Origin: Pseudomonadota bacterium
Lineage (GTDB): Bacteria; Pseudomonadota; Alphaproteobacteria; Sphingomonadales; Sphingomonadaceae
NCBI GenBank assembly: GCA_023391375.1
Contig: JAEWBB010000026.1
Location: 67,888-131,887, forward strand
Direction of reading: 5' to 3'
DNA length: 64,000 bases
Shown in pieces: positions 34,870-44,124 of this stretch. How positions within the stretch are numbered: position 1 is the first letter of the stretch; each line of letters begins with the position of its first letter. The translations under genes and the position numbers were made by a program. The notes below the pieces were generated by a model that ran no database searches, had not been told where the DNA came from, and saw only the letters and a program-made list of their open reading frames with translations.

Positions 34870-35258
34870 AGGCGCTGCTTCCCCCCGGCTGGCCCCGGCC
34901 CAAGGGCTATTCCAACGGCATGGCGGCACGCGGGCGGATCATCGTTACCGCCGGCGTGGTCGGCTGGGACGAAGCCGAGACCTTTCGCGACACCACTCTG
35001 GCCGGCCAGTTCGCGCAGGCGCTCCGCAACATCCTCGCCATCCTCGAGTGCGACGGGGCGGATGCGGAGCGGATCGCGCGGCTGACCTGCTACGTCACCT
35101 CGATCGACGAATATAATGCCTCGCTGAAGGAGATCGGCGAGGCGTGGAAGGCGATCATCGGCCGCCATTATCCGGCGATGGCGCTGGTCGAGGTGGTGCG
35201 ACTGGTCGAGCCATTGGCCAAGGTCGAGATCGAGGCGCTGGCGGTGGTCCCCGAATGA
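34866..35258 (+). CDS. Rid-family (YjgF/UK114-type) protein lacking the RidA arginine
   Basis: A 130-residue Rid-superfamily protein, usually a trimer. The fold is recognisable: GYSNGMAARGRIIVTAGVVGWD, ARLTCYVTSIDEYN and ALVEVVRLVEPLAKVEIEALAV. The conserved arginine that binds the carboxylate of imine/enamine substrates in RidA (P-A-R before the VEV strand) is replaced: the sequence reads YPAMALVEV. It therefore belongs to the Rid4-7-like group, not canonical RidA. Coupled by ATGA overlaps on both sides. A role on an amino/imine CoA intermediate is inferred from context. Confidence 0.85.
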   Translation: MKALLPPGWPRPKGYSNGMAARGRIIVTAGVVGWDEAETFRDTTLAGQFAQALRNILAILECDGADAERIARLTCYVTSIDEYNASLKEIGEAWKAIIGRHYPAMALVEVVRLVEPLAKVEIEALAVVPE

Positions 35259-36820
35259 ACGACACGTTCGTCCGCGATCATCTGCCCCCCGCCGACCAGC
35301 AGCCCGAGTTCCGGCTGCTCGACTATCCCGACCGGCTCAATGCCTCGGCGGAATTGCTGAAAGGCGGCAAGCCGGACGACCTCGCCATCGTCAACGCGCA
35401 CGGCCGCTGGACCTATGCCCAGCTCGACGCGCTGTCCGGCCGGATCGCGCGCTTGCTGGTCGAGGACGAAGGCCTCGTCCCCGGTAATCGCGTATTGCTG
35501 CGCGGCCCCAACGGCTGCGGCCTGTTCGCCTGCTGGCTTGCGGTGCTGAAGGCGGGCGGCGTCGCCGTCACCACCATGCCGCTGCTTCGCCCGGGCGAGT
35601 TGGCGACGGTCATCGACAAGGCCGAGGTCAGCCACGCCCTATGCGACAGCCGCTACATCGGCGACCTGCGAGAGGCCGCCGAGCAGGGCCGCTTCCTCAA
35701 GCATATCGTCAAATATGACGGCGACTTCGGCCAGGGCGACATGGAAACGCGCAGTGCGCACATGGAGCCACTGCCGGCTGTCGACACGGCGCAGGATGAT
35801 CCCGCACTAATCGCCTTTACCAGCGGCACGACCGGCGAGCCCAAGGGCTGCGTCCAACTCCACCGCGACGTGCTCGCGCCGTGCGACACCTTCGCGAAAG
35901 CGCATTTCCCGATGAAGCCGGGAGACATCGTCCTGACCAGCGCGCCGGTCGCCTTCACTTTCGGCCTCGGCGCGACGCTGCTGTTCCCGCTCCGCTTCGG
36001 CGCCGCCACCGCGACGGTCGAAAAGGCCACCCCTCCCGAGCTGCTCGACGCGGTCGCGCAGTTCGGCGTGACCCATCTCGCGACCGCACCCACCGCCTAC
36101 AAGGCAATGCTGTCCGCGCCGGCGCTACCCAAGGCGCTCAAGTCGCTCAAGGCCTGCCTCAGCGCCGGCGAACACCTCCCCAAGGCGACGTGGGAAGCGT
36201 GGAAGGAGGCGACCGGCATCAGCATCGTCGACGGCATCGGCTCGACTGAGATGATGCACATCTTCATCTCCGAAAGCGGCGAGAACATTCGCCCCGGCAG
36301 TACCGGTCGGGCGGTGCCGGAGTACGAAGCGACCATCCTCGATCCCGATGAAAACGGCGAAGGGCGGCTCGGCGTCAAAGGCCCGACCGGCTGCCGCTAC
36401 CTCGCGGACGACCGCCAGGCGAACTACGTCGAAGACGGCTGGAACATCACCGGCGACACCTACCGCCGCGATGAGGACGGCTACTTCTGGTATGTCGCGC
36501 GCAGCGACGACATGATCGTCAGCTCGGGCTACAACATCGGGGCGCCCGAAGTGGAAAACGCCCTGCTCGCCCACCCTGCCGTGGCCGAATGCGCGGTCGT
36601 CGGCGTCCCCTGCCCCGAACGCGGCCAGAAGGTGAAGGCGTTCGTCGTGCCGTCCGCCTTCGCGGAAGGCAGCGCCGAATTGGCCGAGGGCCTCAAGGCC
36701 TTCGTCAAGGACCGCATCGCGCCCTACAAATATCCGCGCGACATCGAGTTCGTCGACGCCTTGCCCAAGACCGCGACGGGCAAGCTCCGCCGCGTTGAAC
36801 TGCGGAATGCCGACAGATAA
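35255..36820 (+). CDS. Benzoate/2-aminobenzoate-CoA ligase-like AMP-forming synthetase
   Basis: A 521-residue ANL-family ligase. The ATP loop is TSGTTGEPKG, the family-specific motif is GIGSTEMMHIFIS (benzoate-CoA-ligase type), the hinge aspartate lies in NITGDTYRRDEDGYF, and the C-terminal catalytic lysine is in PKTATGKLRR. Total length and motif choice fit benzoate, 2-aminobenzoate or other hydroxybenzoate-CoA ligases. It starts inside the Rid gene's stop (ATGA). It is the activating enzyme of the cluster; the exact aromatic acid is unknown. Confidence 0.88.
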   Translation: MNDTFVRDHLPPADQQPEFRLLDYPDRLNASAELLKGGKPDDLAIVNAHGRWTYAQLDALSGRIARLLVEDEGLVPGNRVLLRGPNGCGLFACWLAVLKAGGVAVTTMPLLRPGELATVIDKAEVSHALCDSRYIGDLREAAEQGRFLKHIVKYDGDFGQGDMETRSAHMEPLPAVDTAQDDPALIAFTSGTTGEPKGCVQLHRDVLAPCDTFAKAHFPMKPGDIVLTSAPVAFTFGLGATLLFPLRFGAATATVEKATPPELLDAVAQFGVTHLATAPTAYKAMLSAPALPKALKSLKACLSAGEHLPKATWEAWKEATGISIVDGIGSTEMMHIFISESGENIRPGSTGRAVPEYEATILDPDENGEGRLGVKGPTGCRYLADDRQANYVEDGWNITGDTYRRDEDGYFWYVARSDDMIVSSGYNIGAPEVENALLAHPAVAECAVVGVPCPERGQKVKAFVVPSAFAEGSAELAEGLKAFVKDRIAPYKYPRDIEFVDALPKTATGKLRRVELRNADR

Positions 36821-36850
36821 TTTCTTTTATCTCTTCTCACCGGAGCCTTC

Positions 36851-38686
36851 ATGAAACTCGTTTCCGCGCTTGCCCTCACCCTGCTCGCCACGACCGCCTG
36901 CACCACCGTCCCGGCCGCCGGCCCGCCGGCAGCCAGCGCCCCCGCCCCCGCGGCCAACCCGGCGGCGGAGGACGCCCGGCTCCTCGCTTTCCTCGACAAC
37001 GCGTTCGAAGCGCAGGTGGCGCGCTCGCCGGAATCGCTCACCGGCCTCGGCCGCAAGGAGCAGTATGACAAGCTCGACAATTACACCGAAGCCTACCGCA
37101 AGGAGGGTCTCGCGCTCGAGCAGCGCCAGCTGGCAGAGCTCCACGCGCAATTCGACCCGGCCAGGCTGAGTCCGGCCGGACGCGTCAGCTACCTGCTGTT
37201 CGAAGACGATGTGAAGCGCACGCTCGCTAACGACCGGTGGCGGTGGCACCGCTTCGCCGCCAGCACCAACGGCAGCCCGGCCGGCGAATTGCCCGTCTTC
37301 CTCATCAACCAGCATGACGTCGACAGCGTCGCCGATGCCAAGGCCTACATCGCCCGCCTCAAGGAGATCGAGCGGGTGATGAGCGAGATCAGCGCCAACA
37401 TGCGCCATCAGGCCGAGCTCGGCATCGTCCCCTCGGCCTTCAACTTCGCCCCGGTCCGCGCCGATGCCAGGCGCGTGCTGGCCGGCGCGCCGTTCGTCGA
37501 CGGCAAGGACACGCCGCTGTTCGCCGACGTGAAGGAAAAGTTCGGCGCGCTGAAAATTCCGCAAGCCGAAAAGGACGCGCTGATCGCCGAAGCGCGCGAT
37601 GCGCTCGATGGCCCGGTGCGGCGCGGCTACAGCACCTTCCTGTCGACCTGGGATGCGCTCGAAAAGCAGGCGCAGGGCAACCGCGGCGCGTGGGCCCTGC
37701 CGGACGGCGGCGCCTATTACGCCAATCGCCTCGCCAACTCGACCACGACCGACATGACGGCGGCGCAGATCCACCAGGTCGGCCTCGACCAGGTCGCGCG
37801 GATCCACGGCGAGATGTCGCGCATCCAGGCCCAGCTCGGGTTTAAGGGCACGCTGCCGGAATTCTTCAAGCAGCTGAAGACCGACCCGCGGTTCAAATAT
37901 CCCAACACCGAGGCCGGCCGGCAGCAGTATCTCGCCGACGCCAAGCGCTACGTCGCCGGCGTGATGGATAAGGCGCCGCAATATTTCCGCCGCCTGCCCA
38001 AGGCCCCGCTGGAGGTGCGCGCGGTCGAAATCTGGCGCCAGGACACCGCCGCCGTCGCCTTCTACAATTCGCCGTCCGAGGACGGCACGCGGCCCGGCAT
38101 CTTCTACGTCAACCTGGCCGACATGAACCAGGTGCTCAAACCGCAGATCGAGGCGATCACCTATCACGAGGCGGCGCCCGGCCATCACTTCCAGATCGCC
38201 CTCCAGCAGGAGCTCACCGGCCTGCCCAAGTTCCGCAAGTTCGGCGGCTACGGCGCCTACACCGAAGGATGGGGCCTCTACGCCGAGGGCTTCGGCAAGG
38301 AGATGGGCTTCTACACCGACCCGGTCAGCGAGTTCGGCATGCTGTCGACGCAGCTGTGGCGCGCGATCCGGATGGTGGTCGACACCGGCATCCACGACAA
38401 GCGCTGGACCCGCGAGCAGGCGATCCAGTATTTCCTCGCCAACGGCCTGCTGTCCGAACGCGACGCGACCAAGGAGGTCGAGCGCTATTTCAACAACCCG
38501 GGCCAAGCGACCAGCTACATGGTCGGCCAGATGAAGATCCTGGAGCTGCGCGCCAAGGCCAAGGCGGCGCTGGGCCACAAGTTCGACATCCGCGACTTCC
38601 ACGCCGCGGTGCTGGAGAACGGGTCGCTGCCGCTCGGCGTGCTCGAGCAGCAGGTCGACGACTATATCGCCCGGACGCGCGGCTGA
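36851..38686 (+). CDS. DUF885 family secreted metallohydrolase
   Basis: A 611-residue exported protein. The signal peptide (residues 1-17) ends at a cysteine in a weak lipobox context (TTAC), so it may be a lipoprotein. An Ala/Pro-rich linker precedes the DUF885 domain, with the zinc-peptidase-like HEAAPGHHFQ motif (about residues 438-447) and GWGLYAEGFGKEMGFY. Members resemble M3/M32-type peptidases; substrate unknown. It follows the CoA ligase by 30 bases and might be co-transcribed, or independent. Confidence 0.9.
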   Translation: MKLVSALALTLLATTACTTVPAAGPPAASAPAPAANPAAEDARLLAFLDNAFEAQVARSPESLTGLGRKEQYDKLDNYTEAYRKEGLALEQRQLAELHAQFDPARLSPAGRVSYLLFEDDVKRTLANDRWRWHRFAASTNGSPAGELPVFLINQHDVDSVADAKAYIARLKEIERVMSEISANMRHQAELGIVPSAFNFAPVRADARRVLAGAPFVDGKDTPLFADVKEKFGALKIPQAEKDALIAEARDALDGPVRRGYSTFLSTWDALEKQAQGNRGAWALPDGGAYYANRLANSTTTDMTAAQIHQVGLDQVARIHGEMSRIQAQLGFKGTLPEFFKQLKTDPRFKYPNTEAGRQQYLADAKRYVAGVMDKAPQYFRRLPKAPLEVRAVEIWRQDTAAVAFYNSPSEDGTRPGIFYVNLADMNQVLKPQIEAITYHEAAPGHHFQIALQQELTGLPKFRKFGGYGAYTEGWGLYAEGFGKEMGFYTDPVSEFGMLSTQLWRAIRMVVDTGIHDKRWTREQAIQYFLANGLLSERDATKEVERYFNNPGQATSYMVGQMKILELRAKAKAALGHKFDIRDFHAAVLENGSLPLGVLEQQVDDYIARTRG

Positions 38687-38709
38687 CCTTGAGCCGGGGT
38701 CGAGAGGAG

Positions 38710-39561
38710 CTAAAGGTTGGTCTGGTCGGCGGGGACGCCGGCGGGAACGCCCGCCGCGCCCTCACCCCGCGCGCACGGCAAGTCGTCGACGCCAAGGCCA
38801 TAGCTGGTCATCGACAATGAACCCATCGCGTAGCCGGTGAGCCATGGCCGGGCAGCGGCGCCTTCTGCAGCGGCCAGGCCGGCGGTGAACAGCAGCGGGA
38901 TGAAGTGATCCGGCGTCGGCACTGCCGCCGCGTAGTCGGGATGTTCCATCAGGCGCAGGACATCGCCCGGCGCGTCGCTCATCTGTTCGCGCGCCGCATC
39001 GTCGAACCGCCGTGCCCAGTCCTCCCCGGAATCGGGCTTGTCCCATTGGATCTGGCGCAAGTTGTGCACGACGTTGCCGCTGGAAACGATCAACACGCCG
39101 CGATCGCGCAGGGGCGCCAGCTTGGCGCCGAGGTCGACATGGTCGCCCATCGGCTTGAGGGCATTGATCGACAGCTGCACGACCGGAATGTCCGCATCCG
39201 GGAACAGGTGGGCCAGCACGCTCCACGTGCCATGATCGAGACCCCATTGGTCGCGGTCGGCACCGATCCAGTGAGGCTTCGCCACCTCCGCCACTTCTTC
39301 CGCCAGGCCCGGCAGGCCGGGGGCCGGATAGTCGAAATCGAACAGCGCTTGGGGAAAGCCGTAGAAGTCGTGGATCGTGCGCGGGCGGGCCATGGCCGTC
39401 ACCGCCGTGGCACCGATGAACCAGTGGGCGGAAATGCACAGGATGGCGCGCGGCCGGGGAAGCCCCTCGCCCAGTCGCCGCCAGGCCGCCGTGTAACCGT
39501 TGTCCTCCAGGGTATTCATCGGGCTTCCGTGACCGATGAACAGCGCAGGCATACGATCCAT
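38710..39561 (-). CDS. LigB-type extradiol dioxygenase (YgiD/DODA-like)
   Basis: A 283-residue class III extradiol dioxygenase of the 4,5-DOPA dioxygenase type. Iron-ligand regions are FIGHGSPMNTL and SAHWFIGAT near the N-terminus; the catalytic region includes DHGTWSVLAHLFPDADIPVVQLS and VSSGNVVHNL. E. coli YgiD is a zinc or iron enzyme of uncertain physiological substrate. The gene follows pccA by 13 bases on the same strand, so it is probably the last gene of the propionate operon, although no link in chemistry is obvious. Confidence 0.9.
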   Translation of the reverse strand: MDRMPALFIGHGSPMNTLEDNGYTAAWRRLGEGLPRPRAILCISAHWFIGATAVTAMARPRTIHDFYGFPQALFDFDYPAPGLPGLAEEVAEVAKPHWIGADRDQWGLDHGTWSVLAHLFPDADIPVVQLSINALKPMGDHVDLGAKLAPLRDRGVLIVSSGNVVHNLRQIQWDKPDSGEDWARRFDDAAREQMSDAPGDVLRLMEHPDYAAAVPTPDHFIPLLFTAGLAAAEGAAARPWLTGYAMGSLSMTSYGLGVDDLPCARGEGAAGVPAGVPADQTNL

Positions 39562-39574
39562 GGCTTGCCTCCCT

Positions 39575-41611
39575 TTATTCGAACTCCACGATCACCTGGT
39601 CGACCGCGAGGCTGTCGCCTGCCGCCACGGGAGTCGCCTTGACGGTCGCACCCTTTTCGGCCCGCAGGATGTTTTCCATCTTCATCGCCTCGACCACCGC
39701 CAGCGGCTGGCCGGCCTCGACCGTGTCGCCGGCTTTGACCTCGAGCTTGGTCAAGAGGCCTGGCATCGGCGCGAGAAGGAACCGCGACATGTCGGGCGGC
39801 ACCTTTTCGATCATGTGCTTCGACAGGGCCGCGATGTGCGGCGCCATCACCGCCACCGAATGGCGCGCGCCGCGCGTGGTGAGCAGCCAGCTGCGCCCGG
39901 TCTTAGCGACCTGAACGACGCGGCGGCGACCGTCCATGTCTGCCACCAGCAGAGGGTCGCCCGGCGCCCAGTCGCCGATCACGTCGATCTCGTCTGCCCC
40001 GTCAACGCTGACGAGGTTGCCGCCGTCGTAGGGGCTGACGGTCACTTCAAACTCACGACCCGCGATCCGCACGACCTGCGTGTCGTCGGGGAATTGCTCG
40101 TCGCCCAACTGGCCGTCGATTAGCGCGGCGCGGGTATCGACCGTTAGCTCGACGATCGCCGCCAGCGCGGCAAGGTCGGACAGCAGCGCATCGTCCGCCG
40201 GCGCGCCGTGGAAGCCGTCGGGATATTCCTCGGCGATGAAGCCGGTGGTGAGCTCGCCCGAGCGGAAGCGCGGGTGCTGCATGATGGCACTGAGGAAATC
40301 GATATTGTCGCCGACGCCGTCGAGCTGGAACGCGTCGAGCGCGGCAATCTGCAGGTCGGCCGCCTCGTCGCGAGTCTTGCCCCAGGTCACCAGCTTGGCG
40401 ATCATCGGGTCGTAGAACATCGAAACTTCGCCGCCTTCGTAGACGCCGTCGTCGACCCGAACGCCCGCCACGCCGCGCCGCCCGTTGGCCTCGCCATCGT
40501 TCGTCCAGCCCTCCACCGGCGGCTGGTAGCGCCGCAGCCGGCCCGTCGACGGCAGGAAGCCACGATAGGGGTCTTCGGCGTAGACGCGGCTTTCGATCGC
40601 CCAGCCGTCGATGCCGATGTCGGCTTGCGCGAACGCGAGCTTCTCGCCCGCTGCGACGCGGATCATCTGTTCGACCAGGTCGATGCCGGTGATCATTTCG
40701 GTCACCGGGTGCTCGACCTGCAGGCGGGTGTTCATTTCGAGGAAGTAGAAGCCCTTGCCGCTGGGGTCGGCCCCGTTGACGATCAGTTCCACCGTGCCCG
40801 CCGAATAGTATCCCACCGCGCGGGCCAGCGCGACGCACTGCTCGCCCATCGCCTTGCGCATCTCGGGCGTGACGAACGGCGAGGGCGCTTCCTCGACCAC
40901 CTTCTGGTGGCGGCGCTGGATCGAGCATTCGCGCTCGTTCAGATAGAGGATGTTGCCGTGCTGGTCGCCGAGGATCTGGATCTCGATGTGGCGCGGATCC
41001 TCGATGAACTTCTCGATGAACACGCGGTCGTCCCCGAAGCTGTTGAGGCCCTCGCGCTTCACGCTGTCGAAGCCTTCGCGGACGTCCTTTTCGCTGTAGG
41101 CCAGGCGCATGCCCTTCCCGCCGCCGCCGGCCGAGGCCTTCATCATGACGGGATAGCCGATGTCCGTCGCGATGCGGACGGCGTGCTCAGTGTCCTCGAT
41201 CTCGCCGACGAAGCCGGGGACGACGTTGACGCCGGCTTCCATCGCCAGCTTCTTGGATTCGATCTTGTCGCCCATCGCCGCGATCGCGCCGACCGGCGGG
41301 CCGATGAAGGCGATGTTTTCCTTGGCCAGCGCCTCGGCGAAGCTGGTCCGCTCCGACAGGAAGCCGTAGCCCGGGTGCACCGCCTCCGCGCCCGTCGCCC
41401 TGCACGCGGCGATGATCTTGTCGGCGAGGAGGTAGCTTTCGCTTGCCGGAGGCGGGCCGATGTGGACTGCTTCGTCGGCCATCTTCACGAACGGCGCGCG
41501 GGCGTCGGCGTCGGAATAAACCGCGACCGTCTTGATGCCCATCTTGCGCGCCGTCTGGATGACCCGGCACGCGATCTCGCCGCGGTTGGCGATCAGGATT
41601 TTCGAAAACAT
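39575..41611 (-). CDS. pccA: Propionyl-CoA carboxylase, biotin-containing alpha subunit
   Basis: A 678-residue subunit with biotin carboxylase and biotin carrier domains. The biotin carboxylase N-terminus FSKILIANRGEIACRV, the ATP-grasp glycine loop (KASAGGGGKGMR) and EMNTRLQVEHPVTE are intact. The C-terminal carrier domain has the biotinylation site EAMKMEN (Lys644). With PccB it carboxylates propionyl-CoA to (S)-methylmalonyl-CoA. The other operon genes (mce, scpA) supply the next steps. The ATG at 41611 is the conserved start. Confidence 0.96.
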   Translation of the reverse strand: MFSKILIANRGEIACRVIQTARKMGIKTVAVYSDADARAPFVKMADEAVHIGPPPASESYLLADKIIAACRATGAEAVHPGYGFLSERTSFAEALAKENIAFIGPPVGAIAAMGDKIESKKLAMEAGVNVVPGFVGEIEDTEHAVRIATDIGYPVMMKASAGGGGKGMRLAYSEKDVREGFDSVKREGLNSFGDDRVFIEKFIEDPRHIEIQILGDQHGNILYLNERECSIQRRHQKVVEEAPSPFVTPEMRKAMGEQCVALARAVGYYSAGTVELIVNGADPSGKGFYFLEMNTRLQVEHPVTEMITGIDLVEQMIRVAAGEKLAFAQADIGIDGWAIESRVYAEDPYRGFLPSTGRLRRYQPPVEGWTNDGEANGRRGVAGVRVDDGVYEGGEVSMFYDPMIAKLVTWGKTRDEAADLQIAALDAFQLDGVGDNIDFLSAIMQHPRFRSGELTTGFIAEEYPDGFHGAPADDALLSDLAALAAIVELTVDTRAALIDGQLGDEQFPDDTQVVRIAGREFEVTVSPYDGGNLVSVDGADEIDVIGDWAPGDPLLVADMDGRRRVVQVAKTGRSWLLTTRGARHSVAVMAPHIAALSKHMIEKVPPDMSRFLLAPMPGLLTKLEVKAGDTVEAGQPLAVVEAMKMENILRAEKGATVKATPVAAGDSLAVDQVIVEFE

Positions 41612-41663
41612 GGCGGCCGCTTTAGCCGATTTTGCGGGCTGTGCCAGCGTCGGCGCGCTTCGC

Positions 41664-41954
41664 CTAAATCCCCGGGGGAATGTATCCGTGCAGCATACCC
41701 ATCGAGACCAGCAGCACGAACAATCCAACAAGAGCCAGACAGCCGCAGCCGCAACCGAGGACGACTTTTCGGAAAAAGCTCAGGCTGGAAGAGACGACAA
41801 AACGACTCTCCTCTCCATCGTCGTCCGGGCCTGTGGGGTCATGAAAAAAATTTGCGCAGGGACAGTCGGTGACAGTGCAGGGTGCAACGTCCTGCATGCG
41901 AAGCCGATGGTGATACGACTTCGGATGTCCGCAGTGCGTGCAGTCGGCGCTCAC
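41664..41954 (-). CDS. Small Cys/His-rich membrane-anchored protein, unknown
   Basis: A 96-residue protein whose ATG overlaps the scpA stop (ATGA), which argues that it is real. The N-terminal half has a possible zinc-binding set (CTHCGHPKSYHH, then C-x-x-x-x-C-P-C: CTVTDCPC), a short acidic linker, and one membrane helix (KVVLGCGCGCLALVGLFVLLVS) that itself contains three cysteines. Six to eight cysteines in 96 residues is striking. It lies between methylmalonyl-CoA mutase and propionyl-CoA carboxylase alpha. No family is recognised; a zinc-ribbon-like membrane protein is the best description. Confidence 0.72.
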   Translation of the reverse strand: MSADCTHCGHPKSYHHRLRMQDVAPCTVTDCPCANFFHDPTGPDDDGEESRFVVSSSLSFFRKVVLGCGCGCLALVGLFVLLVSMGMLHGYIPPGI

Positions 41955-44086
41955 TCGGCGGCCTCATCCACCGGCGGTTTGTTGTGGCCCAGCAACCGCA
42001 ACACTTCGTCCGCCGCGTCGGCAAGGTTGGTGCCGGGGCCGAAGATCGCCTGCACCCCCGCCTGGCGCAGGAAGTCATAGTCCTGCGCCGGGATGACACC
42101 GCCGGCGACGACCTTGATGTCGGCGCGGCCCATGTCTTTCAGATGCCCGATCAGCTCGGGGATCAACGTCTTGTGACCCGCCGCGAGGCTGCTCGCGCCG
42201 ACCACGTCGACGTCGTCGGCGATTGCCTGCTCGGCGGTTTCGCGCGGGGTCTGGAACAGCGGGCCGGCGATGACCTCGAAGCCCAGGTCGCCGAACGCGC
42301 TACTCACCAAATTGGCGCCCCGATCATGGCCGTCCTGGCCCATCTTGGCGACGAAGATGCGGGGTTTGCGCCCCAAGCGGGTCGCGACCGCGCGGGTGCC
42401 GTCGAGCGCCTCTTTCCAGCGCGTGTCGGCGCGGCGGCCGTAGATGCCGCTGACCGGGTGCGGCTGGGTCGCGTAGCGGCCGAACGCCCGCTCCAGCGCA
42501 TCCGAAATCTCGCCCAGCGAGGCCCGCGCCCGCGCCGCAACGACGGCCAGCTCGAGCAGGTTGGCCTTGCCCTTGGCGCCCGCCTCCAGCGCGTCCAACG
42601 CGGCGCGGCACGCCGTCTCGTCACGCGTCGAACGCATCTTCTCCAGCCGCGCGATCTGACCTGACCGCACCTTGGCGTTGTCGACCTCGAGGATGTCGAG
42701 CTCCGGTTCGTCCTTCAACCGGTAGCGGTTGACGCCGACGATCACCGTTTCGCCCGTATCGACCTTGGCCGCGCGCTCGGCGGCGGCTTCCTCGATCCGC
42801 TGCTTGGGCAGGCCTTCCGCGACCGCCTTGGTCATCCCGCCGTGCGCCTCGACTTCTTCGATCAGCGCCCAGGCCTTTTCCTCCAGCTCCCGGGTCAGCG
42901 CCTCGACATAATAGGAGCCGCCGAGCGGGTCGGCGACGGCGGTGACGCCGCTTTCCTCGGCCAGGATCAGCTGGGTGTTGCGGGCGATGCGCGCCGAGAA
43001 ATCGGTCGGCAGCGCGACCGCCTCGTCGAGGCTGTTGGTGTGCAACGACTGGGTCCCGCCCAGCACCGCTGCCAGCGCCTCGATCGTGGTGCGAATGACG
43101 TTGTTGTACGGGTCCTGCTCGGTCAGGCTGACGCCGGAGGTCTGGCAGTGGGTGCGCAGCAGCTTCGACTTTTCCGACTTGGCGCCCAGGTCGGTCATGA
43201 TCCGGCCCCACAGCGTGCGCGCGGCGCGCATCTTGGCGACCTCCATGAACAGGTTCATGCCGATGCCCCAGAAGAAGGACAGGCGCGGCGCGAACGCGTC
43301 GATGTCGAGGCCCGCCGCCATCGCCGAGCGGACATATTCCATGCCATCGGCCAGCGTGTAGGCCATCTCCTGCACCGCCGTCGCCCCGGCCTCGTGCATG
43401 TGATAGCCGGAGATCGAGATGCTGTTGAACTTGGGCATCTCGGCGCTGGTGTAGGCGATGATGTCGCTGACGATTCGCATCGAGGGTTCGGGCGGGTAGA
43501 TGTAGGTGTTGCGGACCGCGAACTCTTTCAGGATGTCGTTCTGGATCGTGCCGGTCAGCGCCGCGCGGTCGACCCCCTGCTCCTCCCCCGCGACGATATA
43601 AAAGGCGAGCACCGGGATCACCGCCCCGTTCATCGTCATGCTGACGCTCATTTCGCCCAGCGGGATGCCGTCGAACAGCAGCTTCATATCCTCGACGCTG
43701 TCGATCGCCACGCCGGCCTTGCCGACATCGCCGGCAACGCGCGGATGGTCGCTGTCGTAGCCGCGGTGGGTGGCGAGGTCGAAGGCGACGGAGAGCCCCT
43801 TCTGCCCGGCGGCGAGGTTGCGGCGATAGAATGCGTTCGATTCCTCGGCAGTCGAGAAGCCGGCGTACTGCCGGATGGTCCACGGCCGCCCCGCGTACAT
43901 CGTCGCATAGGGCCCGCGCGTGTAGGGCGCGACGCCGGGATAGCCGCTGTCGATCCCTGCCGCGTCTTCCGGCCCGTAGACGGTCTTGAGCGTGATGCCC
44001 TCGGGCGTCTGGCGGGACAGGTCCTTGCCCTTCGATTCCTTGTCGGCGAGGGCTTTCCAGGCGGCGGCTTTGTCGGTCTCGGTCAT
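41951..44086 (-). CDS. scpA: Methylmalonyl-CoA mutase
   Basis: Adenosylcobalamin-dependent isomerase, 711 residues, converting (R)-methylmalonyl-CoA to succinyl-CoA. The TIM-barrel half has RGPYATMYAGRPWTIRQYAGF and GLSVAFDLATHRGYDSDHP. The C-terminal B12 domain has the base-off ligand motif DGHDRGANL (His587), GASSLAAGH and the GGVIP loop. The single-chain form is as in E. coli ScpA. No MeaB/ArgK-type GTPase chaperone is in the operon within this window. Confidence 0.97.
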   Translation of the reverse strand: MTETDKAAAWKALADKESKGKDLSRQTPEGITLKTVYGPEDAAGIDSGYPGVAPYTRGPYATMYAGRPWTIRQYAGFSTAEESNAFYRRNLAAGQKGLSVAFDLATHRGYDSDHPRVAGDVGKAGVAIDSVEDMKLLFDGIPLGEMSVSMTMNGAVIPVLAFYIVAGEEQGVDRAALTGTIQNDILKEFAVRNTYIYPPEPSMRIVSDIIAYTSAEMPKFNSISISGYHMHEAGATAVQEMAYTLADGMEYVRSAMAAGLDIDAFAPRLSFFWGIGMNLFMEVAKMRAARTLWGRIMTDLGAKSEKSKLLRTHCQTSGVSLTEQDPYNNVIRTTIEALAAVLGGTQSLHTNSLDEAVALPTDFSARIARNTQLILAEESGVTAVADPLGGSYYVEALTRELEEKAWALIEEVEAHGGMTKAVAEGLPKQRIEEAAAERAAKVDTGETVIVGVNRYRLKDEPELDILEVDNAKVRSGQIARLEKMRSTRDETACRAALDALEAGAKGKANLLELAVVAARARASLGEISDALERAFGRYATQPHPVSGIYGRRADTRWKEALDGTRAVATRLGRKPRIFVAKMGQDGHDRGANLVSSAFGDLGFEVIAGPLFQTPRETAEQAIADDVDVVGASSLAAGHKTLIPELIGHLKDMGRADIKVVAGGVIPAQDYDFLRQAGVQAIFGPGTNLADAADEVLRLLGHNKPPVDEAAE

Positions 44087-44124
44087 GTCGGCACCGCCCT
44101 AGCGCCGTCGCGTCGCCCTGCCAA

